In this document: in pieces, positions 14,006-21,182 of the stretch
How positions within the stretch are numbered: the stretch's first letter is position 1
Layout: every line of letters begins with the position of its first letter
NCBI GenBank assembly: GCA_937138275.1
Contig: CAKZOY010000483.1
Span: 1-26,757, forward strand
DNA from: an uncultured Chloroflexota bacterium
Lineage (GTDB): Bacteria > Chloroflexota > Anaerolineae > B4-G1 > DUEL01
Reading direction: 5' to 3'
Length of the DNA stretch: 26,757 nucleotides
Made by a program: the position numbers and the translations under genes
The notes under the pieces: model-generated
What the model was told of the DNA's origin: nothing
The model's input: the letters and a program-made list of their open reading frames with translations, nothing else
Databases searched by the model: none

Positions 14006-14048
14006 AGATTTTTGGACGGGGCGGCTTCGCTGCCCCATCCAAAAATCT
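14006..14048. repeat. Long hairpin outside the MITE-like element
   Basis: Arms 14006-14025 and 14029-14048 pair over 20 bases with one wobble and one mismatch around a TTC loop, and further AAGAA/TTCTT pairing lies outside. GGGGGCAATA occurs as a direct repeat on both sides (about 13992 and 14068). Confidence 0.6.
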
Positions 14049-14154
14049 GTTTCTTCCCCATTTTGTCGGGGGCAATATCGTGCTTTCGCCCGACCGTAAA
14101 CAGTCAGGCTGAGCCCAAAAGAGCGATTAGGCGCCCTTTTCCCCTCATCCCCGT

Positions 14155-14200
14155 CGTTCACAGCGGGGCGAGGAGGGCTACCCCAAAAGCCTACCCATAC
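14155..14200. repeat. Dispersed repeat, copy 1 (related to 19722-19767)
   Basis: This 46-base segment and 19722-19767 share about 80 percent identity with one small gap each, including the GAGGAGGGCT core. Both lie in gene-free DNA in the same orientation. Confidence 0.55.
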
Positions 14201-14249
14201 CCAATCCCCAGTTGCCCCCTAACTGAAACCAATTTGTCACAATGGAAAT

Positions 14250-14278
14250 TTGCAATTCTGGCAAAAACGTCGTATAAT
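14250..14278 (+). promoter_or_regulatory. Strong sigma70-type promoter of the LysM gene
   Basis: TTGCAA (14250-14255), a 17-base spacer and a perfect TATAAT (14273-14278). Transcription would start near 14285, about 40 bases before the start codon. Confidence 0.75.
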
Positions 14279-14310
14279 GAAATTGTAAGAATTCCCCCTC
14301 CGCTCTTCCG

Positions 14311-14319
14311 AAAGGAGGT
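14311..14319 (+). promoter_or_regulatory. Perfect ribosome-binding site of the LysM gene
   Basis: AAAGGAGGT, fully complementary to the 16S rRNA 3' end, lies five bases before the ATG at 14325. It fixes this start and suggests high expression. Confidence 0.8.
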
Positions 14320-14324
14320 GCCCT

Positions 14325-14786
14325 ATGAGAAGAGCAATTGTATGGATGGCGATGGCATTGCTGATGGCGCTGCTGACCGTTCAATTCTCCGCGGCGGCAC
14401 CCGCTGAATGGGCTATCCTGGGATACCATGTGGTCCGACCAGGCGAGACGCTCTTCTGTATCGGTCGAGCGTACGGGGTGGACCCGTGGGCTATCGCCCA
14501 GCAGAACAGCATTGTGAACCCCAGCCGCATCTTCGCCGGGATGCGGTTGGCGATTCCGGATGCCTATCGGACGCTGCCCGCTGGCCCCGTCTGCGCACCC
14601 CAGTTCGGCACTACACCGCCCTCTCCCTGTACCTGCGCCACCTACTACACCATTGTGACCGGGGATACTCTCACCCGCATCGGCGCCCGGTTCGGCGTGA
14701 GTCCCTGGCGCATCGCCGAATGCAACCACATCTATAACATGAACTACATCCGTGCGGGCGATACGCTATGTATCCCTAACCCCTAA
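14325..14786 (+). CDS. Secreted protein with two LysM domains
   Basis: A 153-residue exported protein expected to bind peptidoglycan or another GlcNAc-containing glycan. A signal peptide (MRRAIVWMAMALLMALLTVQ, likely cut after the AAA near residue 25) is followed by LysM 1 (about 34-78, YHVVRPGETLFCIGRAYGVD start) and LysM 2 (about 107-151, YYTIVTGDTLTRIGARFGV start). A Pro/Thr-rich linker lies between them. Six cysteines (45, 90, 102, 104, 133, 149) all lie in the mature part and may form disulfides, unlike most bacterial LysM domains. There is no catalytic domain. It stands alone, with its own strong promoter, perfect ribosome-binding site and terminator, which suggests an abundant wall-associated protein. 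Confidence 0.9.
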   Translation: MRRAIVWMAMALLMALLTVQFSAAAPAEWAILGYHVVRPGETLFCIGRAYGVDPWAIAQQNSIVNPSRIFAGMRLAIPDAYRTLPAGPVCAPQFGTTPPSPCTCATYYTIVTGDTLTRIGARFGVSPWRIAECNHIYNMNYIRAGDTLCIPNP

Positions 14787-14811
14787 CTTCGCATCCGACA
14801 ACGTCGTCGTC

Positions 14812-14842
14812 AGCCCGGCCGGGGGGAAGGCCGGGCTTTTTT
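14812..14842 (+). terminator. Intrinsic terminator after the LysM gene
   Basis: A 9-base-pair stem AGCCCGGCC/GGCCGGGCT (14812-14820, 14829-14837) around a GGGGGGAA loop is followed by six T (14837-14842). The T run reaches the -35 region of the next promoter. Confidence 0.9.
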
Positions 14843-14869
14843 GTATACCGGTTAAAGGTATGCTATAAT
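14841..14869 (+). promoter_or_regulatory. Promoter of the ftsK operon with near-leaderless start
   Basis: TTGTAT (14841-14846, a half match), a 17-base spacer and a perfect TATAAT (14864-14869). The ftsK ATG is only 12 bases after the -10 box, so the predicted leader is about five bases and there is no room for a normal ribosome-binding site. Confidence 0.6.
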
Positions 14870-14880
14870 TCCGGGCGGAA

Positions 14881-17211
14881 ATGAGCGCCAGAAAGAAGCC
14901 TGCCCCCAAAAGCAAAAGCAAAGCCAAAGGCAAAGGCAAAGGCAAAAAGCAGCCCTCGCGCCCCTCCGAACCACGTCTCCGGATCAGCCGGGACGCTCAA
15001 CTGGACATCCTGGGCTACGCGCTGGTGTTTATCGCCGTGTTGACGATACTGGCGTTGTTCTCTGTCCAGCGAGGAGCCATTCTGGGGCTGTGGACCCATT
15101 TGCTGGCCCAGACGTTCGGCTGGGGGGTTTTTTTCGTGCCCCTCTTTGTCGGCGCGGTTGGTCTTTACCTCATCCTCCGCCGCTTTGGAGACCGCGTCCC
15201 CAGGCCGCAGCCGGAGCAGGTCGCTGGCGTCGTTATCCTCTTCATAGCGTTCCTGATCACGGCGCATTTTCTGGGTCTCTGGGTCACCCGACTCCCTTCT
15301 CAGGAAATGGCCGAAAAGGGATACGGCGGGGGGCATATCGGGCGTTACCTGGGTGGTCAACTGCTGGAAGGGATGGGCGGCGCGGGCACCGTCCTCGTCC
15401 TGCTGGCGGCCTGGCTTTTCGGCCTTTTCTTCACCTTCGGCGTCTCCCCTGCAGAGATGGTTCGGGCCGTGGTTGCCTGGGCTCAACAGCGTGCACCGGC
15501 CCGCCTTCCGTCCCGTCCCTCCTCCCCAACCGGTGCGCCGGCCCGACCCGCGCCACCGCCCCCCCGTCCGTCCTCCGCTGCGCCCGCCCTTGCCCCCGCC
15601 CCCACCCGTCCTCAACCGGTATCGGCCCCCTCAGCCCCCCCGACTGCGGAGGTCACCGGGCCCACCCATCCGCGGGTCATCGGCGGCGGGGGAATCTGGG
15701 GACTCCCGCCGATAGAACAGATTCTGGAGCCGGGAAGCGAACAGGACCTGAACCAGGAAGTGATCCGGCAACAGGTGAGAATCATTGAAGAGACGCTGAC
15801 CAGCCTGGGCGCGCCGGTCAAGGTCAAAGAGATCAACCGGGGGCCGGTCGTCACCCAGTTCGGGGTGGAACCTCTCTTCGTCGCCAACAGCCGCGGGAAA
15901 GAGACGCGCGTGAAGGTCAGCAAGATCGCCAGTCTGGCCGACGACCTGGCGCTGGCCCTATCCGCCAAGACCATCCGCATCCAGGCCCCGGTGCCCAATA
16001 AGGGGCTGGTGGGCATTGAGGTCCCCAACGAGGAAGTCGCGCTGGTCGCCCTGCGGGACATCATAGAGAGCGAGGCCTGGGAGCGGGTTTCCTCTCCCCT
16101 GCGCCTGGCGCTGGGACAGGATGTGTCCGGCGCTCCATACGTCACTGACCTGCGCGCGATGCCCCACCTGCTCATTGCCGGGACCACCGGATCGGGCAAG
16201 TCGGTCTGCATCAACGCCATCCTGACCGCGCTCCTGCTCCAGAACACCCCCGACGACCTGAAACTGCTGATGGTGGACCCGAAGCGGGTGGAGTTGACCC
16301 CGTACAACGGGATTCCCCACCTCCTGGTGCCGGTGGTGGTGGATATGGAGCGGGTGGTCGGCGCGCTGAATTGGGTCCTGCGGGAGATGGACGGTCGGTA
16401 CCGACAGTTCGCTTCGGTGGGGGCGCGGGACATTGTGGATTACAACGAGCGCGTCGTTCCGGCCCGTCCGGAGATGAAGCGGATGCCCTACATCATCGTC
16501 GTGGTGGACGAACTGGCCGACCTGATGATGCTGGCCCCACAGGAGACGGAGCGGGCCATCTGCCGCCTGGCGCAGATGGCCCGGGCGACCGGCATCCATC
16601 TGATTATCGCCACGCAGCGCCCCAGCGTGGATGTGGTGACGGGCCTCATCAAGGCGAACTTTCCGGCCCGGATTGCGTTCGCCGTTGCCTCGTCGGTGGA
16701 CTCGCGGGTCATCCTGGATATGCCTGGCGCAGAGCGGCTCCTGGGACGGGGGGATATGCTCTTTATGGCCCCCGATTCTCCCCAACCGATTCGGCTTCAG
16801 GGCGCCTTTGTATCCGACGCCGAACTGCGCCGTCTGATCAACTACTGGAAGGGGGTCTCCCCCCCATCCCCGCCCCCTGCGGAGGTCGCCGCGCCGGCCG
16901 AGGGGGTGCGACCGGTCCAGTTGCCCCTCCGTCCCGATCTCGTTCCACCTCCTTCGCAGTTTGAGGACGACCTGATTCCCGATGCCGTGGCCGTGTTGCT
17001 GGCGGAAAATCGGGCCTCGGTCTCCCTCCTCCAGCGGCGGCTGCGCATCGGTTACACCCGCTCCGCACGGATTATTGAACTGTTAGAGGAAAAAGGCATC
17101 GTGGGGCCTCCCCAGCCGGGCACCCAGTTCCGCGAGGTGAATCGGATGGCGGCAGAAGCGCTGCTCCGTCAGGCCGGTATGGCAGAGGATATCCCCGGGA
17201 GACTGGGATGA
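14881..17211 (+). CDS. ftsK: DNA translocase FtsK/SpoIIIE
   Basis: A 776-residue septal DNA motor that moves chromosome ends during division. Order of parts: a lysine-rich N-tail (residues 5-24), about four membrane helices (about 44-200), a proline-rich linker (about 205-260), the alpha/beta motor, and a winged-helix gamma domain (about 695-755, TRSARIIELLEEKGIVGPP). Walker A is GTTGSGKS (434-441) and Walker B is IIVVVDELADLMM (D543, E544). The IATQRPSVDVVTGLIKANFP and DMPGAERLLGRGDMLF blocks are diagnostic. The ATG lies 12 bases after a TATAAT box and lacks a good ribosome-binding site, so it may be translated leaderless. The downstream gene starts with an ATGA overlap. Confidence 0.95.
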   Translation: MSARKKPAPKSKSKAKGKGKGKKQPSRPSEPRLRISRDAQLDILGYALVFIAVLTILALFSVQRGAILGLWTHLLAQTFGWGVFFVPLFVGAVGLYLILRRFGDRVPRPQPEQVAGVVILFIAFLITAHFLGLWVTRLPSQEMAEKGYGGGHIGRYLGGQLLEGMGGAGTVLVLLAAWLFGLFFTFGVSPAEMVRAVVAWAQQRAPARLPSRPSSPTGAPARPAPPPPRPSSAAPALAPAPTRPQPVSAPSAPPTAEVTGPTHPRVIGGGGIWGLPPIEQILEPGSEQDLNQEVIRQQVRIIEETLTSLGAPVKVKEINRGPVVTQFGVEPLFVANSRGKETRVKVSKIASLADDLALALSAKTIRIQAPVPNKGLVGIEVPNEEVALVALRDIIESEAWERVSSPLRLALGQDVSGAPYVTDLRAMPHLLIAGTTGSGKSVCINAILTALLLQNTPDDLKLLMVDPKRVELTPYNGIPHLLVPVVVDMERVVGALNWVLREMDGRYRQFASVGARDIVDYNERVVPARPEMKRMPYIIVVVDELADLMMLAPQETERAICRLAQMARATGIHLIIATQRPSVDVVTGLIKANFPARIAFAVASSVDSRVILDMPGAERLLGRGDMLFMAPDSPQPIRLQGAFVSDAELRRLINYWKGVSPPSPPPAEVAAPAEGVRPVQLPLRPDLVPPPSQFEDDLIPDAVAVLLAENRASVSLLQRRLRIGYTRSARIIELLEEKGIVGPPQPGTQFREVNRMAAEALLRQAGMAEDIPGRLG
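14908..14943 (+). repeat. Six-copy AAA-NSC codon repeat in the ftsK N-tail
   Basis: Six hexamers alternate an AAA lysine codon with AGC, GCC or GGC; the last three are exact AAAGGC copies. It encodes a Lys-Ser/Ala/Gly tail and is prone to copy-number change in units that keep the frame. Confidence 0.7.
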
Positions 17212-17852
17212 TCCAGGTATACAAAGAGACCTTTTCGGAACGCCAGGTTTACCGCTATCGGGTCACCGATGAGGAAGACCGGCCTCTATACCTGGTTGAG
17301 CCCACAGGCCTCTTCCTCCCCAACCCGACCCGGCAGGTTACTTTACTGGACGCAGCGGGTCTTCCTGTTGGGCGAATTGAGCCCCCGGAATTCTCTCGTT
17401 GGCCTGGGGGTGGCGATTATACCGTGACCCTGGAAGGGCAGGAGACGCCCCTGGTGGTCATCACCGAGCAGTGGGAAATGGTGGACCTGCTTCTGTTGCG
17501 GTTGCCCCGCTACCTTTTCCAATGGGAGGGGAATCCTTACATTGCGCGGGGAAACCGATTCGGTGAACGATTCTACGAGATTTTCGCCTATTCGCCGGAG
17601 CCTGAGGGGTCGGTCTCGGAGGATATTCGCACGGAGATTCTTCCCATAGACCTGGATTCTGCCAGATTGGAGGAGGAAGCGGAAAGAGAAGTCCGCCCCT
17701 GGGGAGATCCGATCGGTGTAATCCGACGTCCACCGCGCGGCCCCCACTACCTCGCCGAGGGCTGGGGACCTCCTTTTCAGGAAGCAACCCTTTTGCTCAC
17801 GGTACTTGTCGTCCTGGCGGATTTGCACCTGCAGGAAACAGAAGGAGTGTAA
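17208..17852 (+). CDS. Hypothetical protein, possible LURP-one/tubby C-terminal-like fold
   Basis: A 214-residue protein that I do not recognise with certainty. It is built of many short beta-strand-like segments (for example VYRYRVTDEEDRPLYLVEP, VTLLDAAGLPVGRIE, YTVTLEGQETPLVVIT, YLFQWEGNPYIARG), then an acidic stretch, then one hydrophobic helix near the C-terminus (about 191-209, EATLLLTVLVVLADLHLQ). Strands followed by a buried hydrophobic C-terminal helix are the layout of LURP-one/phospholipid-scramblase/tubby-like proteins, so this fold is a reasonable guess. The ATG overlaps the ftsK stop as ATGA, so it is probably translationally coupled to ftsK. The helix could instead be a tail anchor. 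Confidence 0.75.
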   Translation: MIQVYKETFSERQVYRYRVTDEEDRPLYLVEPTGLFLPNPTRQVTLLDAAGLPVGRIEPPEFSRWPGGGDYTVTLEGQETPLVVITEQWEMVDLLLLRLPRYLFQWEGNPYIARGNRFGERFYEIFAYSPEPEGSVSEDIRTEILPIDLDSARLEEEAEREVRPWGDPIGVIRRPPRGPHYLAEGWGPPFQEATLLLTVLVVLADLHLQETEGV

Positions 17853-17858
17853 CGGTAG

Positions 17859-18653
17859 ATGGAGCGTCTGGCAATCGCCACGCACCGTCCCGACATTGCT
17901 CCGTACATCGCTCTCGCCAGGGACTATGGTGTCGGCATAGAAATTCAGGTATACGGATACAATCCTGACTTGCTGGATGGCGATTGGCCCTCGCTGGTAG
18001 CGCAGCACCGGCAACTCCTGAAGGGGTTTGAAAGGGAGATCGCCATCCACGGGGCGTTCTACGATATGTGTATCGCCAGCGAGGACCGGCAGATTGCCCG
18101 GATCACTCGGGAGCGTTATCTCTTGTGTCTTCGCATCGCGGCGGAATTGAACGCGTGCCACATCGTCTTTCACGCCAATTATCTCCCCTGGGTCCGCAAC
18201 GCCGATTATCTGCGCCGATGGACCCGACGGCAGGCGGAGTTCTGGGCCGAGGCCAGCCTGGAAGCCGAGCGGTGGGGGGTGACCGTGGTGCTGGAGAACA
18301 TGTGGGAGCCAAGTCCGGACATCATTGGCAGAATCCTGGAATGGGTGGATTCCCCGTACATTGCTGCCTGCCTGGATATAGGCCATGCCTACCTTTATTC
18401 CGATTCGCTCCCCCTTTCAGCCTGGATCACCCGCCTGAGGGATCGTCTGGTTCACTGCCACATCAACAACCACCGGGGGGTGGAAGACGAGCACCTTGCC
18501 CTGGATGTTGTCGGGGGGGTAATAGATTACTCCATCCTCCTCCCGATCCTCTTTGCCCTTCCGACCTCTCCCCTGATTGCGCTGGAGATGGACCGGCTGG
18601 AAGATCAAGAACGGAGTTTGCGCTTCATCCTGGAGAATCGGAGGCCTGAATGA
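17859..18653 (+). CDS. Sugar phosphate isomerase/epimerase-like TIM barrel (AP endonuclease 2 superfamily)
   Basis: A 264-residue TIM-barrel protein of the xylose-isomerase-like/AP_endonuc_2 superfamily. The expected metal and active-site acids and histidines are in place: E28 (IEIQVYG), H64 (AIHGAF), H105 (IVFHANYL), E146 (VVLENMW), D173/H176 (CLDIGHAYL), H199/H201 (VHCHINNHRG), H212 and E243 (ALEMD). This fits a divalent-metal enzyme, either a sugar isomerase/epimerase or an endonuclease IV relative; the sequence does not decide. An AAGGAG box lies 11 bases before the ATG. It sits six bases after the previous gene and overlaps the GalU-like gene as ATGA, so a role in sugar metabolism is the better guess. 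Confidence 0.82.
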   Translation: MERLAIATHRPDIAPYIALARDYGVGIEIQVYGYNPDLLDGDWPSLVAQHRQLLKGFEREIAIHGAFYDMCIASEDRQIARITRERYLLCLRIAAELNACHIVFHANYLPWVRNADYLRRWTRRQAEFWAEASLEAERWGVTVVLENMWEPSPDIIGRILEWVDSPYIAACLDIGHAYLYSDSLPLSAWITRLRDRLVHCHINNHRGVEDEHLALDVVGGVIDYSILLPILFALPTSPLIALEMDRLEDQERSLRFILENRRPE

Positions 18654-19507
18654 AAGGTGTCATCACTATCGCGGGCTACGGCACCCGATTTCTGCCCGCT
18701 TCTAAAGCGATTCCCAAAGAGATGATCCCCATCCTGGGGATCCCCCTCATCCAATACCACGTGGAATCCCTTGCGGAATCCGGAATCACCGATATCATCA
18801 TCGTTGTGCGGAGCGGTGGGGGAGTAGTGGAGAAGCATTTCGCCCCTGCCCCGGACCTGGAACAATATCTGGAATCGGTGGGCAAGCGCGCACTTCTGGA
18901 AGAAGTGCGACATCTCTCCCGCCTGGCCAACATCGTCTTTGTCCGGCAGCCGGAGACGTTACCTTACGGGAACGCCTCTCCCGCCCTGGCTGCCCGCCCC
19001 TGGCTTACCCCTGGCGAGCCGTTTTACTACATGTTCGGCGATGACCTGCTCCTATCCGATGTGCCGATCCCCCGGCAGTTGCTTCAGGCCTATGAACAGC
19101 ACCGTCCGGCGGCGGTCCTGGCGACCCAGCAGGTGCCGGATGAAGAGACCCGTCTGTACGGCTGCATAGAGTTCAAGCCCGGCACCACCAACGTCCTGGC
19201 CCGCATCGTAGAGAAGCCGGAGCGGGGAACGGCCCCCTCCAACTGGGTACAGGTGGGCCATTTTGTCTTCTCGCCGGAGATTTTTGAGGTCCTGAACCCC
19301 ACCCAGACCGGGAAAGGGGGCGAACTATGGATGGCCGATGCGGTGGACCGACTGGCGGCACGGTCCACGGTGATCGCGCATCCCATTGAAGGGCTCTGGC
19401 TGGCTGCCGGAGACCCCCTGCACCATCTGAAGGCTTCCATCCATGCCGCCCTGCGGCGGGAGGATATGCGGGAGGAGATGCTGAAATTTCTCCGCTCGCT
19501 GATATAG
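18650..19507 (+). CDS. galU: UTP-glucose-1-phosphate uridylyltransferase-like nucleotidyltransferase
   Basis: A 285-residue sugar-1-phosphate nucleotidyltransferase, probably making UDP-glucose. The N-terminal signature AGYGTRFLPASKAIPKEMIPI (7-27) is close to the GalU consensus. The metal-site GDD is at 130-132, EKP at 188-190, followed by VGHFVFSPEIFEVL and GKGGELWMADAV, which correspond to the GalU substrate blocks. The usual GLGHAV motif is replaced by PYGNASPAL (105-113), so the nucleotide or sugar may differ. The length is normal. The ATG overlaps the upstream stop as ATGA. It is the last gene of the ftsK operon and lies just before the membrane glycosyltransferase cluster, for which it may supply activated sugar. 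Confidence 0.82.
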   Translation: MKGVITIAGYGTRFLPASKAIPKEMIPILGIPLIQYHVESLAESGITDIIIVVRSGGGVVEKHFAPAPDLEQYLESVGKRALLEEVRHLSRLANIVFVRQPETLPYGNASPALAARPWLTPGEPFYYMFGDDLLLSDVPIPRQLLQAYEQHRPAAVLATQQVPDEETRLYGCIEFKPGTTNVLARIVEKPERGTAPSNWVQVGHFVFSPEIFEVLNPTQTGKGGELWMADAVDRLAARSTVIAHPIEGLWLAAGDPLHHLKASIHAALRREDMREEMLKFLRSLI

Positions 19508-19566
19508 CGACACCCCAGGAAGATGCCTCACAATTTTGCGTTCCCTTCAGACTGGCGTTTTTTGGT

Positions 19567-19721
19567 ATGAAGGCCCGGACTGTTATAGAGATCCCTCTCT
19601 GGATCACCCTGGGGGGATACTGGCTGGTGGGGTGGCCCTCTTTGTATTCTATGCGGCGATGTCCCTCCAGACCACCGTCGTGATGGATTATGGGGAAGGG
19701 CCGCTTCTCAACCAGGCCCGC
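19567..19721 (+). pseudogene. Truncated and frameshifted start of a GT-C (GT39-like) membrane glycosyltransferase
   Basis: The frame from the ATG at 19567 reads MKARTVIEIPLWITLGG, then continues in the -1 frame as ILAGGVALFVFYAAMSLQ followed by VMDYGEGPLLNQARR. Together they give one membrane helix and the DYGEGPLLNQARR block typical of the first external loop of GT-C sugar transferases (D, then EG and Q-x-R-R). The shift lies at a six-base G run (19611-19616); one extra G restores it. The homology stops where the dispersed repeat at 19722 begins. It is a remnant of about 52 residues. There is no good ribosome-binding site. Confidence 0.5.
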
Positions 19722-19767
19722 CGCTCACGGCGGGGGAGGAGGGCTGCCCCCAAAAACCTGCTCATAC
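19722..19767. repeat. Dispersed repeat, copy 2 (related to 14155-14200)
   Basis: About 80 percent identical to 14155-14200 in the same orientation. It begins exactly where the coding similarity of the glycosyltransferase fragment ends. Confidence 0.55.
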
Positions 19768-19800
19768 GAGGTTGGGGGTAGAGGGGGAAGTTAGTTGGAA

Positions 19801-19824
19801 GTAACCTCACCCCGGTAAGGTTAC
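19801..19824. promoter_or_regulatory. Inverted repeat upstream of the first GT87 gene
   Basis: GTAACCT (19801-19807) and AGGTTAC (19818-19824) form a perfect 7-base inverted repeat with a 10-base spacer, 37 bases before the next start codon. It could be an operator or a weak hairpin. No convincing promoter was found between 19508 and 19861. Confidence 0.3.
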
Positions 19825-19861
19825 GGATAGGGGCGCTTCCATCTCTACTTTCGGATAGGGC

Positions 19862-21181
19862 ATGGGGTATCGTACCGGTCATGTGAAAAGTTCGGTGGGA
19901 TCCAGAAATTGCGACGGAACATCGCCCCATCCTCCGGCCCGATGGATGCGGTGGCTCATCGCCCTTCATCTGGGGATCGCCCTGGGATTTGTCGGCCTTG
20001 TGCTCAAGGCAGGGCTGGATGATATGCTCTGGCGGGCCGACTTCACTGCCTTCTACACCGGCGGCGCGATCGTTCGGGATGGGCTGGGGGCTCAACTCTA
20101 CGATTTATCCCTCCAGACCCGCGTCCAGCAAGCCATCCTTGGGCCGGGACGGATGTTCTGGGACGGGGTCTTGCCGTTCAACAACCCGCCCCACTTCGCT
20201 CTACTGATGGTGCCCTTTTCCCTCCTACCGCTGGGGGTCGGTTTCTGGTGCTGGACGGCGCTCCAGGTAGGAGTGCTGGCCCGGGTGATCCGGCTGGTAC
20301 ACGTCCTCACCGCCGACTGGACAAAAACGGAGCGCTGGGTATTCCTCAGCGCGTTCGGTGCCTTCTTCCCCATCCTGCTACAATTTCTCCACGGGAGCCT
20401 TTCCCTCTTCGTCCTCCTGTGCCTGATGGAGTTCTACCGGGCATTGAAGGAGGGCAACGACAAGCGGGCCGGATTCTGGCTTGCGCTGGCGGCTGTTAAA
20501 TTGCAGGCCGCCCTTTTCCCGGCCCTGATCCTCCTGGGCGGGCGTCGCTGGCGGGCCGTCGTCGCCGCAGGGGCAACCGGCCTTTTCTTGCTGGTCATTA
20601 CCACTGCTGCCCTGGGCCCTGCCATCTGGCCCGATTACCTGCACTGGATGAGGGCGACCAGCGGTTACTTTGACCGCTTCGGCGTATACCCAGATGGCAT
20701 GATCAACCTGAAGGGTGCTCTGACCCTCTGGTTGGGGGCCGAACAGGCCCCCCTGATCCAGTCGGTGAGCGGGATTGCCCTGTTAGTCGGCGTCCTGGCG
20801 GTTCTCGTTTTGTGGCTCCGCAGGGAATGGGAACGGCAACTTCTGGATTTTGACCTCTGGTTTGCTTTCACCGTGATTCTGGGGACTATGCTCAGCCCCC
20901 ATCTCAACCAGCAGGACTGCCTGACCTATCTGCTCCCCATCATCCTCTTTTTGAACTACCTGCGCCGTACCGGCCAGTCCACCCGTACCCTTGTCCCCTT
21001 CCTGCTGACCTGGCCTGCTCTGTTCCTGGTAGAACAGTTTCTTCTCCAAGGCCGCCTTGGCGTCCGCTTGCCGGTCATCCTGGTGAGCGTTCTGCTGGCC
21101 TGGATGGGATGGGTCGGGTGGAACGCAGGACATCGGAGGGAAGATCGGACCCACGAGCGATCCGGACAGAATGAGGAGTGA
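19862..21181 (+). CDS. GT87-like membrane glycosyltransferase (GT-C fold)
   Basis: A 439-residue multi-pass membrane protein of the GT87/DUF2029 type, polyprenyl-phosphate-sugar-dependent mannosyltransferases related to PimE. After the first membrane helix the loop reads RADFTAFYTGGAIV with the likely catalytic Asp at D60. Later blocks are FNNPPHFALLMVPFSLLPLGVGFWCWTALQ (split over two helices), AAVKLQAALFPALILLGG, and SPHLNQQDCLTYLLPIILFLNY near the end. The ATG at 19862 lacks a clear ribosome-binding site; M29 (19946), just before the first helix, is a possible alternative start. It is the first intact gene of a five-gene membrane cluster; the next start codon lies one base after its stop. 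Acceptor and donor are unknown. Confidence 0.75.
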   Translation: MGYRTGHVKSSVGSRNCDGTSPHPPARWMRWLIALHLGIALGFVGLVLKAGLDDMLWRADFTAFYTGGAIVRDGLGAQLYDLSLQTRVQQAILGPGRMFWDGVLPFNNPPHFALLMVPFSLLPLGVGFWCWTALQVGVLARVIRLVHVLTADWTKTERWVFLSAFGAFFPILLQFLHGSLSLFVLLCLMEFYRALKEGNDKRAGFWLALAAVKLQAALFPALILLGGRRWRAVVAAGATGLFLLVITTAALGPAIWPDYLHWMRATSGYFDRFGVYPDGMINLKGALTLWLGAEQAPLIQSVSGIALLVGVLAVLVLWLRREWERQLLDFDLWFAFTVILGTMLSPHLNQQDCLTYLLPIILFLNYLRRTGQSTRTLVPFLLTWPALFLVEQFLLQGRLGVRLPVILVSVLLAWMGWVGWNAGHRREDRTHERSGQNEE

Positions 21182-21182
21182 T

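Noticed and set aside
13562..14407. Several small open frames between the binding protein and LysM genes
   Set aside because: They consist of palindromic repeat translations (Pro/Gly/Arg runs) without ribosome-binding sites.
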